From Peromyscus leucopus (lineage: Eukaryota; Chordata; Mammalia; Rodentia; Cricetidae): 64,000 bases of DNA. A model generated the notes under the pieces. That model worked only from the letters and a program-made list of their open reading frames with translations, had not been told where the DNA came from and ran no database searches. Shown here in pieces: positions 23,928 through 34,309 of the stretch. Each line of letters begins with the position of its first letter. Within the stretch, counting starts at the first letter, position 1. The DNA lies in assembly GCF_004664715.2 (NCBI RefSeq), contig NC_051070.1:39582456-39646455 (forward strand), read 5' to 3'. The translations under genes and the position numbers were made by a program.

Positions 23928-24390
23928 TTCGATTTTATTTTATTTAAATTTCTTTTTTCATTTTACATACCAACTACTGTTCCCCCTCCCTCCTCTGAAG
24001 AAACCCACAGTGACAGCTGACCAGAGCTAGTGGGAGCTCAGGACTCAAAACTGACAGCTGGAAAGTCTGCCTGGGACCGAACTAGGCACTCTGAATGTGG
24101 GTCATAGATGTGTGGCTTGAACTATTTGTGGGGACCTTGGCAAGTGGACTAGGATTTATCCCTGGTTCATAAACTGGCTTTTGGAGGTCCATTCCTTATG
24201 GTGGAATATCTTGCTCAACCTTGATGCAGGAGGGAGGGGCTTAGTTCTGCCTCAACTTGATATATCAGGCTTTGTTGACTGCCCACGGGAGGCCTTACCC
24301 TCTCTAAGGTGTTGATGGGGGTTGGGATGGGGAGTAGCTGGTGAGGGGAGTAGGAGGAGAGGAGGGATGGGGGGGACTGCAGTTGGGCAC
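23928..24390 (-). mobile_element. L1 3' end with 5' inversion
   Basis: The left part (23928-24000) is the extreme L1 3' end in reverse ('cattttacataccaactactgttccccc...'). The right part (24001-24390) is the UTR just upstream, in sense orientation ('gctgaccagagctagtggg' to the G-rich run near 24370). The outer end of the right part abuts the sequence that should join the left part, so a minus-strand insertion with an inverted 5' piece explains both. Target duplications are not clear. Frames at 23698-24030 and 24341-24577 are incidental. Confidence 0.7.
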
Positions 24391-24649
24391 TGACTTGTTT
24401 TCAAAAGGATGGGAAGGGAATTGGTTCAACAATTCACAAATGACAGCACAAGAATTAAAATCAGTTCCTTATTTACATAGCATCTCCCATTTCAAAGCAC
24501 TTATTACAAGAGTACTACTTGTAATAATCCTTGTGCTGGATTTCCAAACATGTCTCAGACTTCTTTATCTCTCATAATCTCTGCCGTTTATAATCATGGT
24601 TTATTTTACGGTCCACTCAGCATATTGGATAAATGTGAGATAATTTGGG

Positions 24650-24873
24650 GTAGCTGTTCTTAACCTGTGGTCCTTAATACATTTGAGGTCTCAAAAGACC
24701 CTTTCCCAATGGTAGCATATCAGATTCCTGCATATCAAATATTTACATTACAATTCAAAACAGCAAAATTACAGTTATGAAATAGCAATGAAAATGATTT
24801 TATGATTGGGGCCACAACATAAGGAACTGTATTAAATGGTCTCAGTATTAGGAAGGTTGAAAACCACTGCTCT
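24650..24873. mobile_element. URR1-like nonautonomous hAT DNA transposon
   Basis: Begins 'agctgttcttaacctgtggtcc' and ends 'ggaaggttgaaaaccactg', imperfect terminal inverted repeats related to 'cagtggttctcaacct'. The interior 'caaaacagcaaaattacagttatgaaatagcaatgaaaat' and 'ggccacaacataaggaactgtatt' matches the rodent URR1/hAT-Charlie family as I remember it. Flanking 8-bp duplications have decayed (about 4 of 8 match). It encodes nothing. Confidence 0.85.
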
Positions 24874-25829
24874 AGGTTATTTTAATGACAGAGGAAATAT
24901 ATCTCTACACTTGTTTACACTTCTGATTTCTTACTTTGCTTTTGTGACTGATTCACTATCAAATTTCTCCAGACTTCCTACTGTGTAGGTAAAACTGTTG
25001 GAGAAAATCTCCCACTGAGAAGATTGTTAGCAATATAAATTCATAGTCACTGACCTCAGCTGGACCTCAATACTGCCTGAAAATTTTATTATTATATTTG
25101 TTTTGAACAGAATCTAGAGTCAAGATTTTTCATCCTTACTTCTCTACCTGAACAACTGTCAGAATACAAACTTGCTACTAATTTATACAGCTAATACAGT
25201 GTGTTAGAAGAGTCCTTCCAGTCCTACCTCTTACCTTCCAGCTTTTTTACACTTAAAACTGTTCATTTATCATTAATTTAGACTGATAGTATGTTGGCTA
25301 GAAATTGCTTTTACTTTCAATAATTACTAAAGGACTATACTTTTTGGAACATTGGTTCATGCTTACATAGAAGTGTGTCTGCTTAATGTTTGTTCTTTAA
25401 GTTATATTTTATACAGTGAGCATTTATAAACATATTTTCAAAATTGTACTTCTGATGATATATTTCTGTATGGTCTCCAACTTCCATGTATATTAAACAA
25501 TTATAGAATAAACCTATTCCAAAACATAAATCTTTGAAACAAAATATGGGCTTCATAAACTTAAAAAGTTGGTTTTATAGCTGTTTATTCTGATGTAGCA
25601 ATATAATTAGAATGGCTTAATATCTTTACATTTTAGAGTGAGAAGTCAATTTCCATTGTTAATAACTTTAAAAATTTTGTTTCCTTTGACTCATATTAAA
25701 AACATGTTTAATCTGATTCAAAATAATTTCATGTCTTTCCAAGTAGAGTAAATTGTAATTAATTTCCAGTAGCATACATTTTGCAAAGAAGCTTTCTTGG
25801 TGTAATTTTTTATGTTTGCAAGATTTAAT
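24874..25829. other. AT-rich DNA, nothing recognised
   Basis: No named repeat. The 89-codon minus frame at 25668-25937 extends into the SINE on the right and has no known domain. Confidence 0.55.
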
Positions 25830-26005
25830 ATAATGCATTGTACATGTTTTTATGTGTATGCATGTATATTTAGACAAATGCATGGCACAGCACATGTGTA
25901 AGTGAGGACGTCTTCCATAGTTGATGCTCTCATTCAAACATGGGTTTCAGGATCAAATTGAAGTTTGTGTTTATCCTGCTTTATCAACAGGCTGGCCCTT
26001 AGTCT
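25830..26005 (-). mobile_element. B2/B3-class SINE, old
   Basis: Antisense order 'tgtgtatgcatgtatat', 'ggcacagcacatgtgtaagtgaggac', 'acatgggtttcaggatcaaattga', 'tcaacaggctggccctt' matches the reversed layout of the SINE at 9.44-9.61 kb. Heavily mutated. Confidence 0.6.
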
Positions 26006-26476
26006 TTGAATTTTATAGAGACTTTTATTTTGGCCAGCATTTAAAATCTCTTATTTGATATGTAATTAATATTATTTGTTACATATAGTGTTACTCAAAT
26101 TACATTTTTTAATTCATTGCCCACTTTTCCTCTCAGTTGAAGTCAACACCTTGTTTGTGTAAGCATGCATTTTTCTCTTTTTAATTCAGTTGTCATTCCT
26201 ATTAGATACATTTTATTAATGCACACATTTATATTTCATTCTGTAAGCTCACTTTGTAAAGTGTCCTGCCAATATAGAATTAAACTTTGCTTCCATCTTT
26301 ATTCATGTTTGAAGCCTATTTCTATGACATAAATAAAGGTATGTCTTCCCTTCCTTTGTTTAATGCATATGGAGAAGAAAGATAATATGTATATGTGTGC
26401 ATATTCCCATGGAAGCCAATGAAATATTGGGTGTCTTTCTCTATATCTCTAAACCTTATTTTCTAGGGACAAGATT
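26006..26476. other. AT-rich DNA, nothing recognised
   Basis: No recognisable feature. Confidence 0.5.
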
Positions 26477-26675
26477 TCTCATTGAACTTGATGGTCACTA
26501 TATTGGTAGACCTGCCTATCCACCAAGCTTCCAGGACCCACCAGTCTCAGCGCTGGTGCTGGGGTTCACTTATATCTATTCCATGGTCTTGCAAGATTAC
26601 TAACTATTCAAATTTATTTTCTGTGCTTACACAACAAGCACTCTTACCCACTCAGCCATCTCCTCAGTCACTTTT
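26477..26675 (-). mobile_element. B4-type SINE
   Basis: B1-like half in reverse ('gacctgcctatccaccaagcttcc...') followed by a reversed tRNA-like half ending 'aagcactcttacccactcagccatctcctcagtc'. This is the antisense of the fusion layout at 14.1-14.4 kb. Frames of 68 and 106 codons reading through it are artefacts. Confidence 0.7.
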
Positions 26676-28036
26676 ACTTTTTCTTACAGTTGTATGTGTT
26701 TGTGTTTTTTCTGTTGAAAAACACAACTCATTATATTTGTTATATTATATGTCAGTAGTAAGGAAATTAACTAAGAAAATTATTATAAATATAGTTAAAT
26801 AGAAGCAACCCAATGAATAACTGCCAGGTAGGCAAAAAAACTCTTGGAATGTCTCCCTTAAATATTTTATATTATTGAGATAACTACTTGGAGTAGATTT
26901 ATACTAGCAATAATTTCCTGAGTATATTCTCTTAGCTTTTTTGAAACTGAGACTATCCTTCTCTGTGTGCTATACGTTTTTTTGGAGACGTTTTATTTGC
27001 TTATAACTATTTTATTATTATATTACAAATTATACCTTGACTCCATCATGTTCAATTTTTAATTCTATGAACACTCTATTTCCTTATCAAGTTTTTATAA
27101 ACTGCAATTAGTCTGTTCTCCATTGCTCTACAAATGTCTAGATTTTTTTCTTCCATTTTTTCCCCTGAAAGACAAGTTTAAAATATTAGTTCAGTACCTT
27201 GGCTGCTAAAACTTCATCATTAATTTTATTTTCATCTTAATTTATAGCAGGCTATTATCCTTTCTTTCTCACTCCCTTCAGTTAAACTACTTGCCTGTAG
27301 CTTTCATTTTGTGTTCTCACTTATTTCCCTTTTTACGTATTAATAAAGTAAGTGTGTACATACATGTAATGCATTTTATCATTCTTTTTTATTATTAACT
27401 TAATGGGTTTTGAGCATTTTATATTTAATACTTCATTATACTGTATTTTTATTCTAGAGATAACTGTATCTCAGGGTTTGAAACACGGCCATTGGCAATA
27501 ACAATAAAAAAAATCCTCTTGAAACATCATATACTGAAAATCATTCAGGAAAAAATATTATTCTTCTTTTCAATATCAATTTTTCTTCAAAAATTACTTC
27601 TTCATTAATAAAAACAATTTAATTTAAATCTAATATAGATGTCCTGTTATGGTAGAATTAATGTAGAAAGAAGAAAATAATGGTTACAGAACAGGTAGTT
27701 CTTAAACATTCTTTAAACATTCTTAAACCTTTTCAAAAGTAAGAAATGCGAACTTCTAAATAGCAAATGGAGTACTTGTACATGTCATTCACTAACTTTA
27801 ATTAATATTTTTAAAATTAATATTAATTTCTTTGATTCTTTTTCAAAGAACAAAATACTTTTTATTCATATTTTGCCTTAGCATTTGATACTTCTTAAAT
27901 TTTTGGTAGAATTATAAACAACAGAAATGGAATTCTAAAATATTTGTTGTGATTATTAGAAATAGTGTTTATTATATATAAAATTAGAATATCTTTCAAA
28001 CTTGTTTTAAGAAATCACAACTTATTTGATGTCTTT
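26676..28036. other. AT-rich DNA, nothing recognised
   Basis: About 1.36 kb, very AT-rich, no named repeat or frame of interest. Confidence 0.55.
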
Positions 28037-28228
28037 AAAGAATATTTTTTTGCCGGGCGGTGGTGGCACACGCCTTTAATCCCAGCACTCGGGAGGCAGA
28101 GGCAGGCAGATCTTTGTGAGTTTGAGGCCAGCCTGGTCTACCAAGTGAGTTCCAGGAAAGGCGCAAAGCTACACAGAGAAACCCTGTCTCGAAAAACCAA
28201 AAAAAAAAAAAAAAAAAAGAATATTTTT
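28037..28228 (+). mobile_element. Young B1 SINE with 13-bp TSD
   Basis: Full-length B1 (28050-28215) of the 'ccaggaaaggcgcaaagc' subfamily, with a pure A tail of about 18. Flanks 'aaagaatattttt' at 28037-28049 and 28216-28228 are identical. The 95-codon frame at 27965-28252 is a chance fusion. Confidence 0.97.
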
Positions 28229-28448
28229 AATAATTCTTTCAAAAATATCTAATTGGAAATACAATTTTAACAAATTAGTCATTCAAATTCATTCTTAACT
28301 TGAATATAATAAAATTGTGTTAATTGATAAGCGATGATCAATGCATTGTCATTTTCTTATTTTACAGAAAAGCACAAGCCTCCTTCTGTTACCTATACAC
28401 AAGAAAATTACATGTACTCAACACAGTGTTTGAAAACAAGGAAAAAAT

Positions 28449-28930
28449 TGTGGTGATATTGTGTTCCCCCAAATATTGCCCACCTTAATACATTTATCTG
28501 GGATCAGAGAATAGAACAGCCACTAGATATAGAAGCCAGAAAATGATGGCACACATACTTTTAATCCTACCATTCCAGAGGCAGAGATCTGTCTGTATCT
28601 CTGTGAGTTCAAGGCCTCACTGGAAACAGTCAGGTGGGGTTATAAGAGCCTTTAATCCCAAGAAGTGATGGCAGGAAGCAGAAAAGTATAAAAGGCATGA
28701 AAACCAGGAACTAGCCTGATTATGCTTTTAGGCTTTCAGCAGCACAGTTCAGCTGAGATCCATTGGATGAGGACTCAAAGACTTCCAGTCTGAGGAAACA
28801 GGATCAGCTGAGGAAATGGCAAGGTGAGGTGGCTGTGGCTTGTTCTGCTCCTCTGATCTTCCAGCATTCACCCCAATAACTGGCCTTAAGTTTGTTTTTA
28901 TCAATAAGAACATTTAAGATTTGTGCTACA
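28449..28930 (+). mobile_element. LTR, family 1, copy A
   Basis: Starts 'tgtggtgatattgtgttccc' and ends 'gctaca', about 480 bp, colinear with the copies at 32187 (+) and 40143 (-). A TATA-like 'tataaaa' lies at 28687-28693 and the end has 'tcaataagaac'. The U3 part contains B1-like segments ('ttttaatcctaccattccagaggcagag'). No 6-bp duplication and no primer-binding site follow it, so it is a solo or truncated LTR. Confidence 0.85.
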
Positions 28931-29994
28931 ATTTGCATTCATGTAAAAAAGATTGAGAAGAGTAAGGAAAGTCCCTGAAAAATAAAAACACCTGTGTGCA
29001 TTCATGATATGCAGTTGCCAACCTGAACAGGGGCATCAAACTCTGAGAAATCCACCAATAAATATTCAATTTTAAAACTACATAAAATTAAATATTATTA
29101 AAAAGAATGTTTATCCAGTTAGGAAAATATTGCTGCGGTTTGACAGAACTAGCTGAGTTTATTGCTGCTCTATTTATGTATTATTTCTAGTACCTTCTTT
29201 AGTAAGCATTAAAAATTTTCTTGTCTAAGAATTTTCCAATCAAACACAGGAAACTGAATATTCAACAAAGAAATATAAATCCCATGAAATTGGGCAATGG
29301 ATCTTCAAGAAGAAATATCTTCTTTTAGCCAAGATCAAATTTTGGAAGCAAACTGACAACATAACTATGTCCTTATGAAAATCACTTTGCTGGCACAATA
29401 TGCATGCCACATAGCTGCAAGTGTCAGGTCCAGATAAGCTGAAAGAAAGATGGCTGAAAAGTACATTTTCTCATCAACTTCCTGAATTATCCTTGAGTCC
29501 TAGAATGGCTTCACATGTGATCTAATTATAAAACATAACAAAAAAAATTAATCTTTTAATTCTTTGGAAATGGCTCATGATATTGCCCCTGCTGTGTTAC
29601 TTCAGTGGATTTCAAATATACTCTTCCCTTAAACCATCATCTGATATGATTTTTTGATGACATCACTTTCATTCTGTGCTCTACTGTGTATGTTTAGCAA
29701 GTTCTTTAATTTATGTATTCCAGCGTGTTGTGTCATTTTCTTGAAGCAGTCATTGGCTAAAGTCATTTGAAAATGCATTTATCTAGTGCATAGCCAACTG
29801 GTTTATTTCTTTAATAATGAAAAGCAAGGGCATGGAAAATCAAAATAACACGCCTAAGTGGATTTAGCAAGAATAAGACTAAAAATGGGGGTTTGATTGT
29901 ACATCTTTGATGTTCTGGGCTGAAAAAGAAAAATAAAGCAGCATTTTAACTTTTACATTAATCTTCCTCTTAGGTCATGTTCCTCCAGGATGGG
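28931..29994. other. AT-rich DNA, nothing recognised
   Basis: I looked for retroviral internal sequence after LTR copy A and found none. No frame or repeat is recognised. Confidence 0.55.
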
Positions 29995-29997
29995 TGA

Positions 29998-30420
29998 TGT
30001 TGTTCTGTATACTGTGAATGTGTGTTTCTCTGACTGGTTGATAAATAAAATGCTGAATGCCAATAGCCAGGCAGGAAGTATAGGTAGAATAAGCAGACAA
30101 GGAGAATTTTGGGAAGAGGAAGGCTGAGTCAGGAGTCACCAGCCAAACACAGAGGGAGCAAGACGACAAGGCAGAACTGAGAAAAGGTACCAAGCCATGT
30201 GGCTAAACATACATAAGAATTATGGGTTAATTCAAGTGTAAGAGCGAGTCAGTAATAAGCCTGAGCCAATGGCCAAGCAGTTATAATTATTATATGCTTT
30301 TGAGTGATTATTCTATAAGTGGGCTGTAGGACTGCAGGGCTTATGCTTTTGAGTGATTATTCTATAAGTGGGCTGTAGGACTGCAGGGCTTGGCAGGACA
30401 GGAAAACCTTCAGACTATGA
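29998..30420 (+). mobile_element. 5' LTR of a class II ERV (family 2)
   Basis: Starts around 'tgttgttctgtatactgtgaatg' (the true edge may be a few bases upstream) and is colinear with the 3' LTR at 32720-33120 through 'gttgataaa', 'gaaaaggtaccaagccatgtggc' and 'cagtaataagcctgag'. It carries a 49-bp tandem duplication. A degraded primer-binding site follows directly, which makes this the 5' LTR. The frame at 29975-30193 (minus) is non-coding. Confidence 0.85.
30294..30391 (+). repeat. Perfect 49-bp tandem duplication in the 5' LTR
   Basis: Units 30294-30342 and 30343-30391 are identical, each starting 'atgcttttgagtgattattc'. The 3' LTR does not have it, so it arose in this copy, after or at integration. 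Confidence 0.97.
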
Positions 30421-30441
30421 TTGGGGTACAAATGGAGCTCT
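30421..30441 (+). other. Degraded primer-binding site, tRNA-Lys type
   Basis: 'ttggggtacaaatggagctc' directly after the LTR aligns with the class II retroviral tRNA-Lys site (known form 'tggcgcccaacgtggggc'), with five or six substitutions and a one-base gap. Position supports the call more than identity does. Confidence 0.65.
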
Positions 30442-32169
30442 CAAATTTCCATAAGACCTAAAAGACTTTAAAAAGGACTTCTATATACACAATATTGGAG
30501 TCAAAAAACAGCTATCTACTTCATGTCTCATGCTGACTGAGATATAGAGATGCCATGGTGTGTGGACTTGAGCTATACTACGATGGGTTCACAGCATGCT
30601 GGCTTAAGCTAAGCAGCATGAAAGATTCCTGCAGCAGTACACAGTGGTGTCTGGATTATATTATCTTTGGGATTTTTAACTGCAGAGAGACATTTATTTA
30701 TAAAGGCTGCTCAGTTAAACCAATGTGTATCTTTATTTCAAAATTTGGATCTAAGGATATGTTGCTTTGGAAAGGAGGCTCTGCTTTTGTTTCCACAGAA
30801 AGCAAGAGGCTATGGATTTATTCCAGGTTAAGATGGATCAGGTTTAAAAAAGCCAGACTTCCTGAACCTTAACAAATGGTACCTATCAACAAAGGTTATA
30901 GCCAGTCTTCCAAGGAATTGACCATTATCTCGAATTTTCTCAGGATCCCCATAAGACTACCAGCACCCCTTATCAGCAGGAAGTATCGTAGAACACTATG
31001 CTCACATTCCCCCTGAAAAATGGATTATGGATGCTTGTCTTTGTTTAGGTTGTTGGTTACAAATGTTTATTGGTCATAGCTAATCTCTTTCTAAAAAAGG
31101 AAAGGGGATTATGATATAGAAATATAGGATATTGATATGATATGATAAAAAGGTAGATTATTGAATCTACTTTTAAAGAGCAACATCTTGTTTAAAATGT
31201 TTTGCATTGCTATGGAGTTTTGTTTATTAATACAAAGTTAAAGTTAATTTTGTTATACCATATGTATAGTTCTACTCTTGTTTAAAGTATTTTGTTTGTG
31301 CAACTCATTTGAAATTGTAATGTATAGTTGACAAATACAGATTAATAGTCATCTATGATAATTAAACTTATAGTCATGTTAGTTAAGTTTTTCTAGATAT
31401 ACACAGATATATTTCAACTAGGTAGGTAATCTTCAAACACTTCAAAGACCTACAGAATATGGCATTTAAAATGTTTTAAAACTTAGATTTTTTGGAGAGT
31501 GAGACATATCTGCTCCTGGCAGCACTGATTCCTCTTTACTTCAAAGAGGAAGATGGGCATCAAAGATACTCCATATAGAGTTTATCTACTTCTTGGCAAA
31601 AATAGCCATTTGGGCAAAAAAACTGTTCTTGCCTAGACTGCTTGATAAGATGTCAACTGGACATGCAGGACCCATGGGAAAATGACCACAAAATTTGCCA
31701 AAACAAAGTGAGGTGGTCCTTCATGTTCTTGCCTCACAGAGGTAGCTGTAAAATACCCTACAGGACATAGAGAAGCAAATGAGAGACTCTAGGCCTATAG
31801 ACTGAAGAATGATACCCCAATGTTGCAGAGAAACTTAGGGTGACTGTCAAGGCAGGCAGCTGTCTCTATCATTTCCAGCATTTTGAGAATTGCTTACAAT
31901 ACATTCCTTGTTCACTTAGGTAATGTTATATTCTTATGGGGCCTTTGATGTACTTGAAGACTAGATAGTTATAATTATGATTTTCCTTGGTTATAATAAG
32001 AGATAAGGTAGTTATGAAACCTTAGACTCACAAATATAGGATAGATAGGATATCTTCTATAATTTTGCCAAATACAAATAGACTAGATATTATAAGTATA
32101 ATTCTTGCTTGGTAACTACTTTGTTATATGTAATTTTACTATGTTGAAGTTAAAATCTTCCTTTTGAAT
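30442..32169 (+). pseudogene. Internal region of a deleted class II ERV, no gag/pol/env
   Basis: Only about 1.7 kb lies between the primer-binding site and the purine tract, far short of the 6-8 kb of a full provirus, and no frame shows protease, reverse transcriptase or envelope motifs. The stretch near 31096-31190 ('gataaaaaggtagattattg' and neighbours) also occurs reversed at 40860-40930 in the other ERV remnant, so the two share a lineage. The longest frame (30555-30872, 105 codons) is unrecognised. This is a nonautonomous or internally deleted copy. Confidence 0.8.
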
Positions 32170-32186
32170 AGAAAGAAGAAGGGAAA
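32170..32186 (+). other. Polypurine tract
   Basis: Seventeen purines ending 'gggaaa' in front of an LTR, the normal plus-strand priming site. A similar 'ggggaaa' precedes the LTR at 40.6 kb on the minus strand. Here the LTR that follows directly is of family 1, while the family 2 3' LTR comes after it (see findings). Confidence 0.8.
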
Positions 32187-32713
32187 TGTGGTGGTATTGT
32201 GTTCCCCAAAATATTGTGTACTCTAATAAATTTATCTGGGGTCAGAGAACAGACAGCCACTAGATACAAAGGCTAGAAAATGGTGGCACTCACACCTTTA
32301 ATCCTAGCATTCCAGAGATAGAAATCCTTGTGGATCTCTATGAGTTCAAGGCCACATTGGAAATAGCCAAGCATGGTGACACACGCCTTTAATCCCAGAA
32401 AGCCAGCCTTTAATCCCAGGGAGTGGTGGTAGAAAGAAAAAAGATATATAAGGCATGAGGACCAGAAACTAGAAGCATTTGGATGGTTAAGCAATTGGAT
32501 GGTTAAGCATTCAGGCTTTTAAGCAGCAGTTCAGCTGAGAGCTATTGGGATGAGGACACAGAAGCTTCCAGTCTGAGGAAACAGGACCAGCTGAGGAATT
32601 GGCAAGGTGAGATAGCTGTGGCTTGTTCTGTCTCTCTGATCTACCAGCATGGACCCCAATAACTCACTTCAGGTTTGATTTTATTAATAAGAACTTTTAA
32701 AATTTCTGCAACA
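32187..32713 (+). mobile_element. LTR, family 1, copy B, nested, with 6-bp TSD
   Basis: Starts 'tgtggtggtattgtgttcccc' and ends 'tttctgcaaca'. TATA box 'tatataa' at 32445-32451; 'attaataagaac' near the end. It is flanked by 'gggaaa' at 32181-32186 and 32714-32719, the 6-bp duplication made by class II ERV integrases. Family 2's 3' LTR starts right after the second copy, so copy B most simply inserted into the family 2 purine tract/LTR border. It contains B1-like text ('ctttaatcctagcattccag'). The minus frame at 32273-32494 is non-coding. Confidence 0.88.
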
Positions 32714-32719
32714 GGGAAA

Positions 32720-33120
32720 TGATGGGTTATGTTGTTCTGTATGCTGTGAATATGTGTTGTTATGATTGGTTGATAAAATAAAGCTATTTGGCCAATGGTG
32801 AGGCAGAATAAAGTTAGGTGGGACATTCTAACTAGAGAGAGAGGAAAGATAAAGACAGAGCAGAGAGATGCTGCTAGCCACCACCAGGAAAAGCAAGATG
32901 GAAAGGTACCAGTAAGCCACAAGCCACTTGGCAAAGTATAGATTTATAGAAATGGGTAAATTTAAGATGTCAGAGATAGCTAGCAAGAAATCTGAGCTGA
33001 GCTATTAATCTATATCCTTTGTAAATAATATAAGCCTCTGTGTGTATATATGGGTCAGAGTGGCTGCAGAACTACGGGGCCCTGGGAGCTGGACGGAACC
33101 AAGGAAAACTTACAGCTACA
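32720..33120 (+). mobile_element. 3' LTR of the class II ERV (family 2)
   Basis: Starts 'tgatgggttatgttgttctg' and ends 'cttacagctaca' (TG...CA). Colinear with the LTR at 29998-30420 but without the 49-bp duplication, and moderately diverged from it, so integration is not recent. A minus frame of 97 codons (32641-32934) crosses the LTR borders and is not a gene. Confidence 0.85.
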
Positions 33121-34309
33121 CCTCTCTTCTTCATTCCTCAGATGCCTTCTTCTATGTATCTACCAAAGGAAAGCAAGTCATAGAATCTAAAATTTCTAGT
33201 TGTATCTAACATTGAAAAATAACAAATAGACTCTGATTCTGAAACAGAGCTTAGCTTATTTAAGGAATTAAATGACTCCAAGATAAATGAGAATGTTGAA
33301 GGTTATCCATTGAATTTTGAGAGTTACAGAGTTGGAATACTGAAGACACACACACACATAATTTTTCATTTATTAAGTTCTTTACATAAAGGCAGGCAGG
33401 AAAGAGTGATTGATTGATACCTGTATATGGGAGAAAGGAGGACATCCTACTGTTTTGGAGTAATAATCTTTAGCATTGGCTTGATACAGACAGGGCAATC
33501 ACAATGTAAGATAATACTTATGTGCCTTCCTACCACTGCTGTGTAAAACAACTAAAATGTTTTATGTCTGGGAAAGTCCTAGGGCAAGTATCTTCGACTG
33601 ACCAGTGGAAAACAGGTCTTTTACCTTTTTGGAAACAATTCCACATTCCAGCCGGTTTTCCATAAGTGTAACTACAGAAGGAATATTAAAACAGTGCAGA
33701 CAAAAGAACATTTGTTCTAATTGTTAGAGCTTTGGATGAAACAAAATTATTTAGTCCCCATGAAATGTGCTACTTAGAACTTTTTTCAATTCTCATGGCT
33801 TTTTTATTATTATACCAAATGTTAAATCATAATCATAAAAGTGAAGCAATATGAAATAGATACAATGAGCATTGTTTCATTTCCTTTACAATAAAACTGC
33901 TTTTATTTTTCTCTAATTTGACATTGCATTTCCATATTTTGGAGCAGTGGATATTGCTGCAACTCTGCATGAAGCTTCTCAAACTCACTTCATATCCCTA
34001 TCACATGGTAAAATCCATCTTCAGTGAAGTCTCTTTCTGCTTCATGGGGGCATCTCAGCTTCTAGCATTCACAAAAATAGAAAAGGGATTGAACAATTCA
34101 TGTTCAGCTAGGACTGTTTATCAGAAATATCATTGCAATTTAAACCACAGCACACCTACCTTGGCAAACAATACCCAAATTCCCAAATTATGAAATGAAT
34201 GAGAGAAAGATAACAAACAAAAAGAAAATTATATACAAAAGTTTACTATATCTCATAGTTTAGGAAAACATTATTTATTTCAAAAGTTCCTTTCTTTAAA
34301 CTATAAGTA
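33121..34309. other. Unrecognised sequence
   Basis: No named repeat. A short (CA)n run lies near 33348. The 91-codon frame at 33918-34193 has no recognisable domain or splice context. Confidence 0.55.

Noticed and set aside
30555..30872. A 105-codon frame in the ERV interior as a retroviral gene
   Set aside because: No gag, protease, polymerase or envelope motif is visible and the interior is far too short for a coding provirus.
28449..32713. LTR copies A and B as the two LTRs of one provirus
   Set aside because: No primer-binding site follows copy A, a different LTR with a primer-binding site starts at 29998, and copy B has its own 6-bp duplication.
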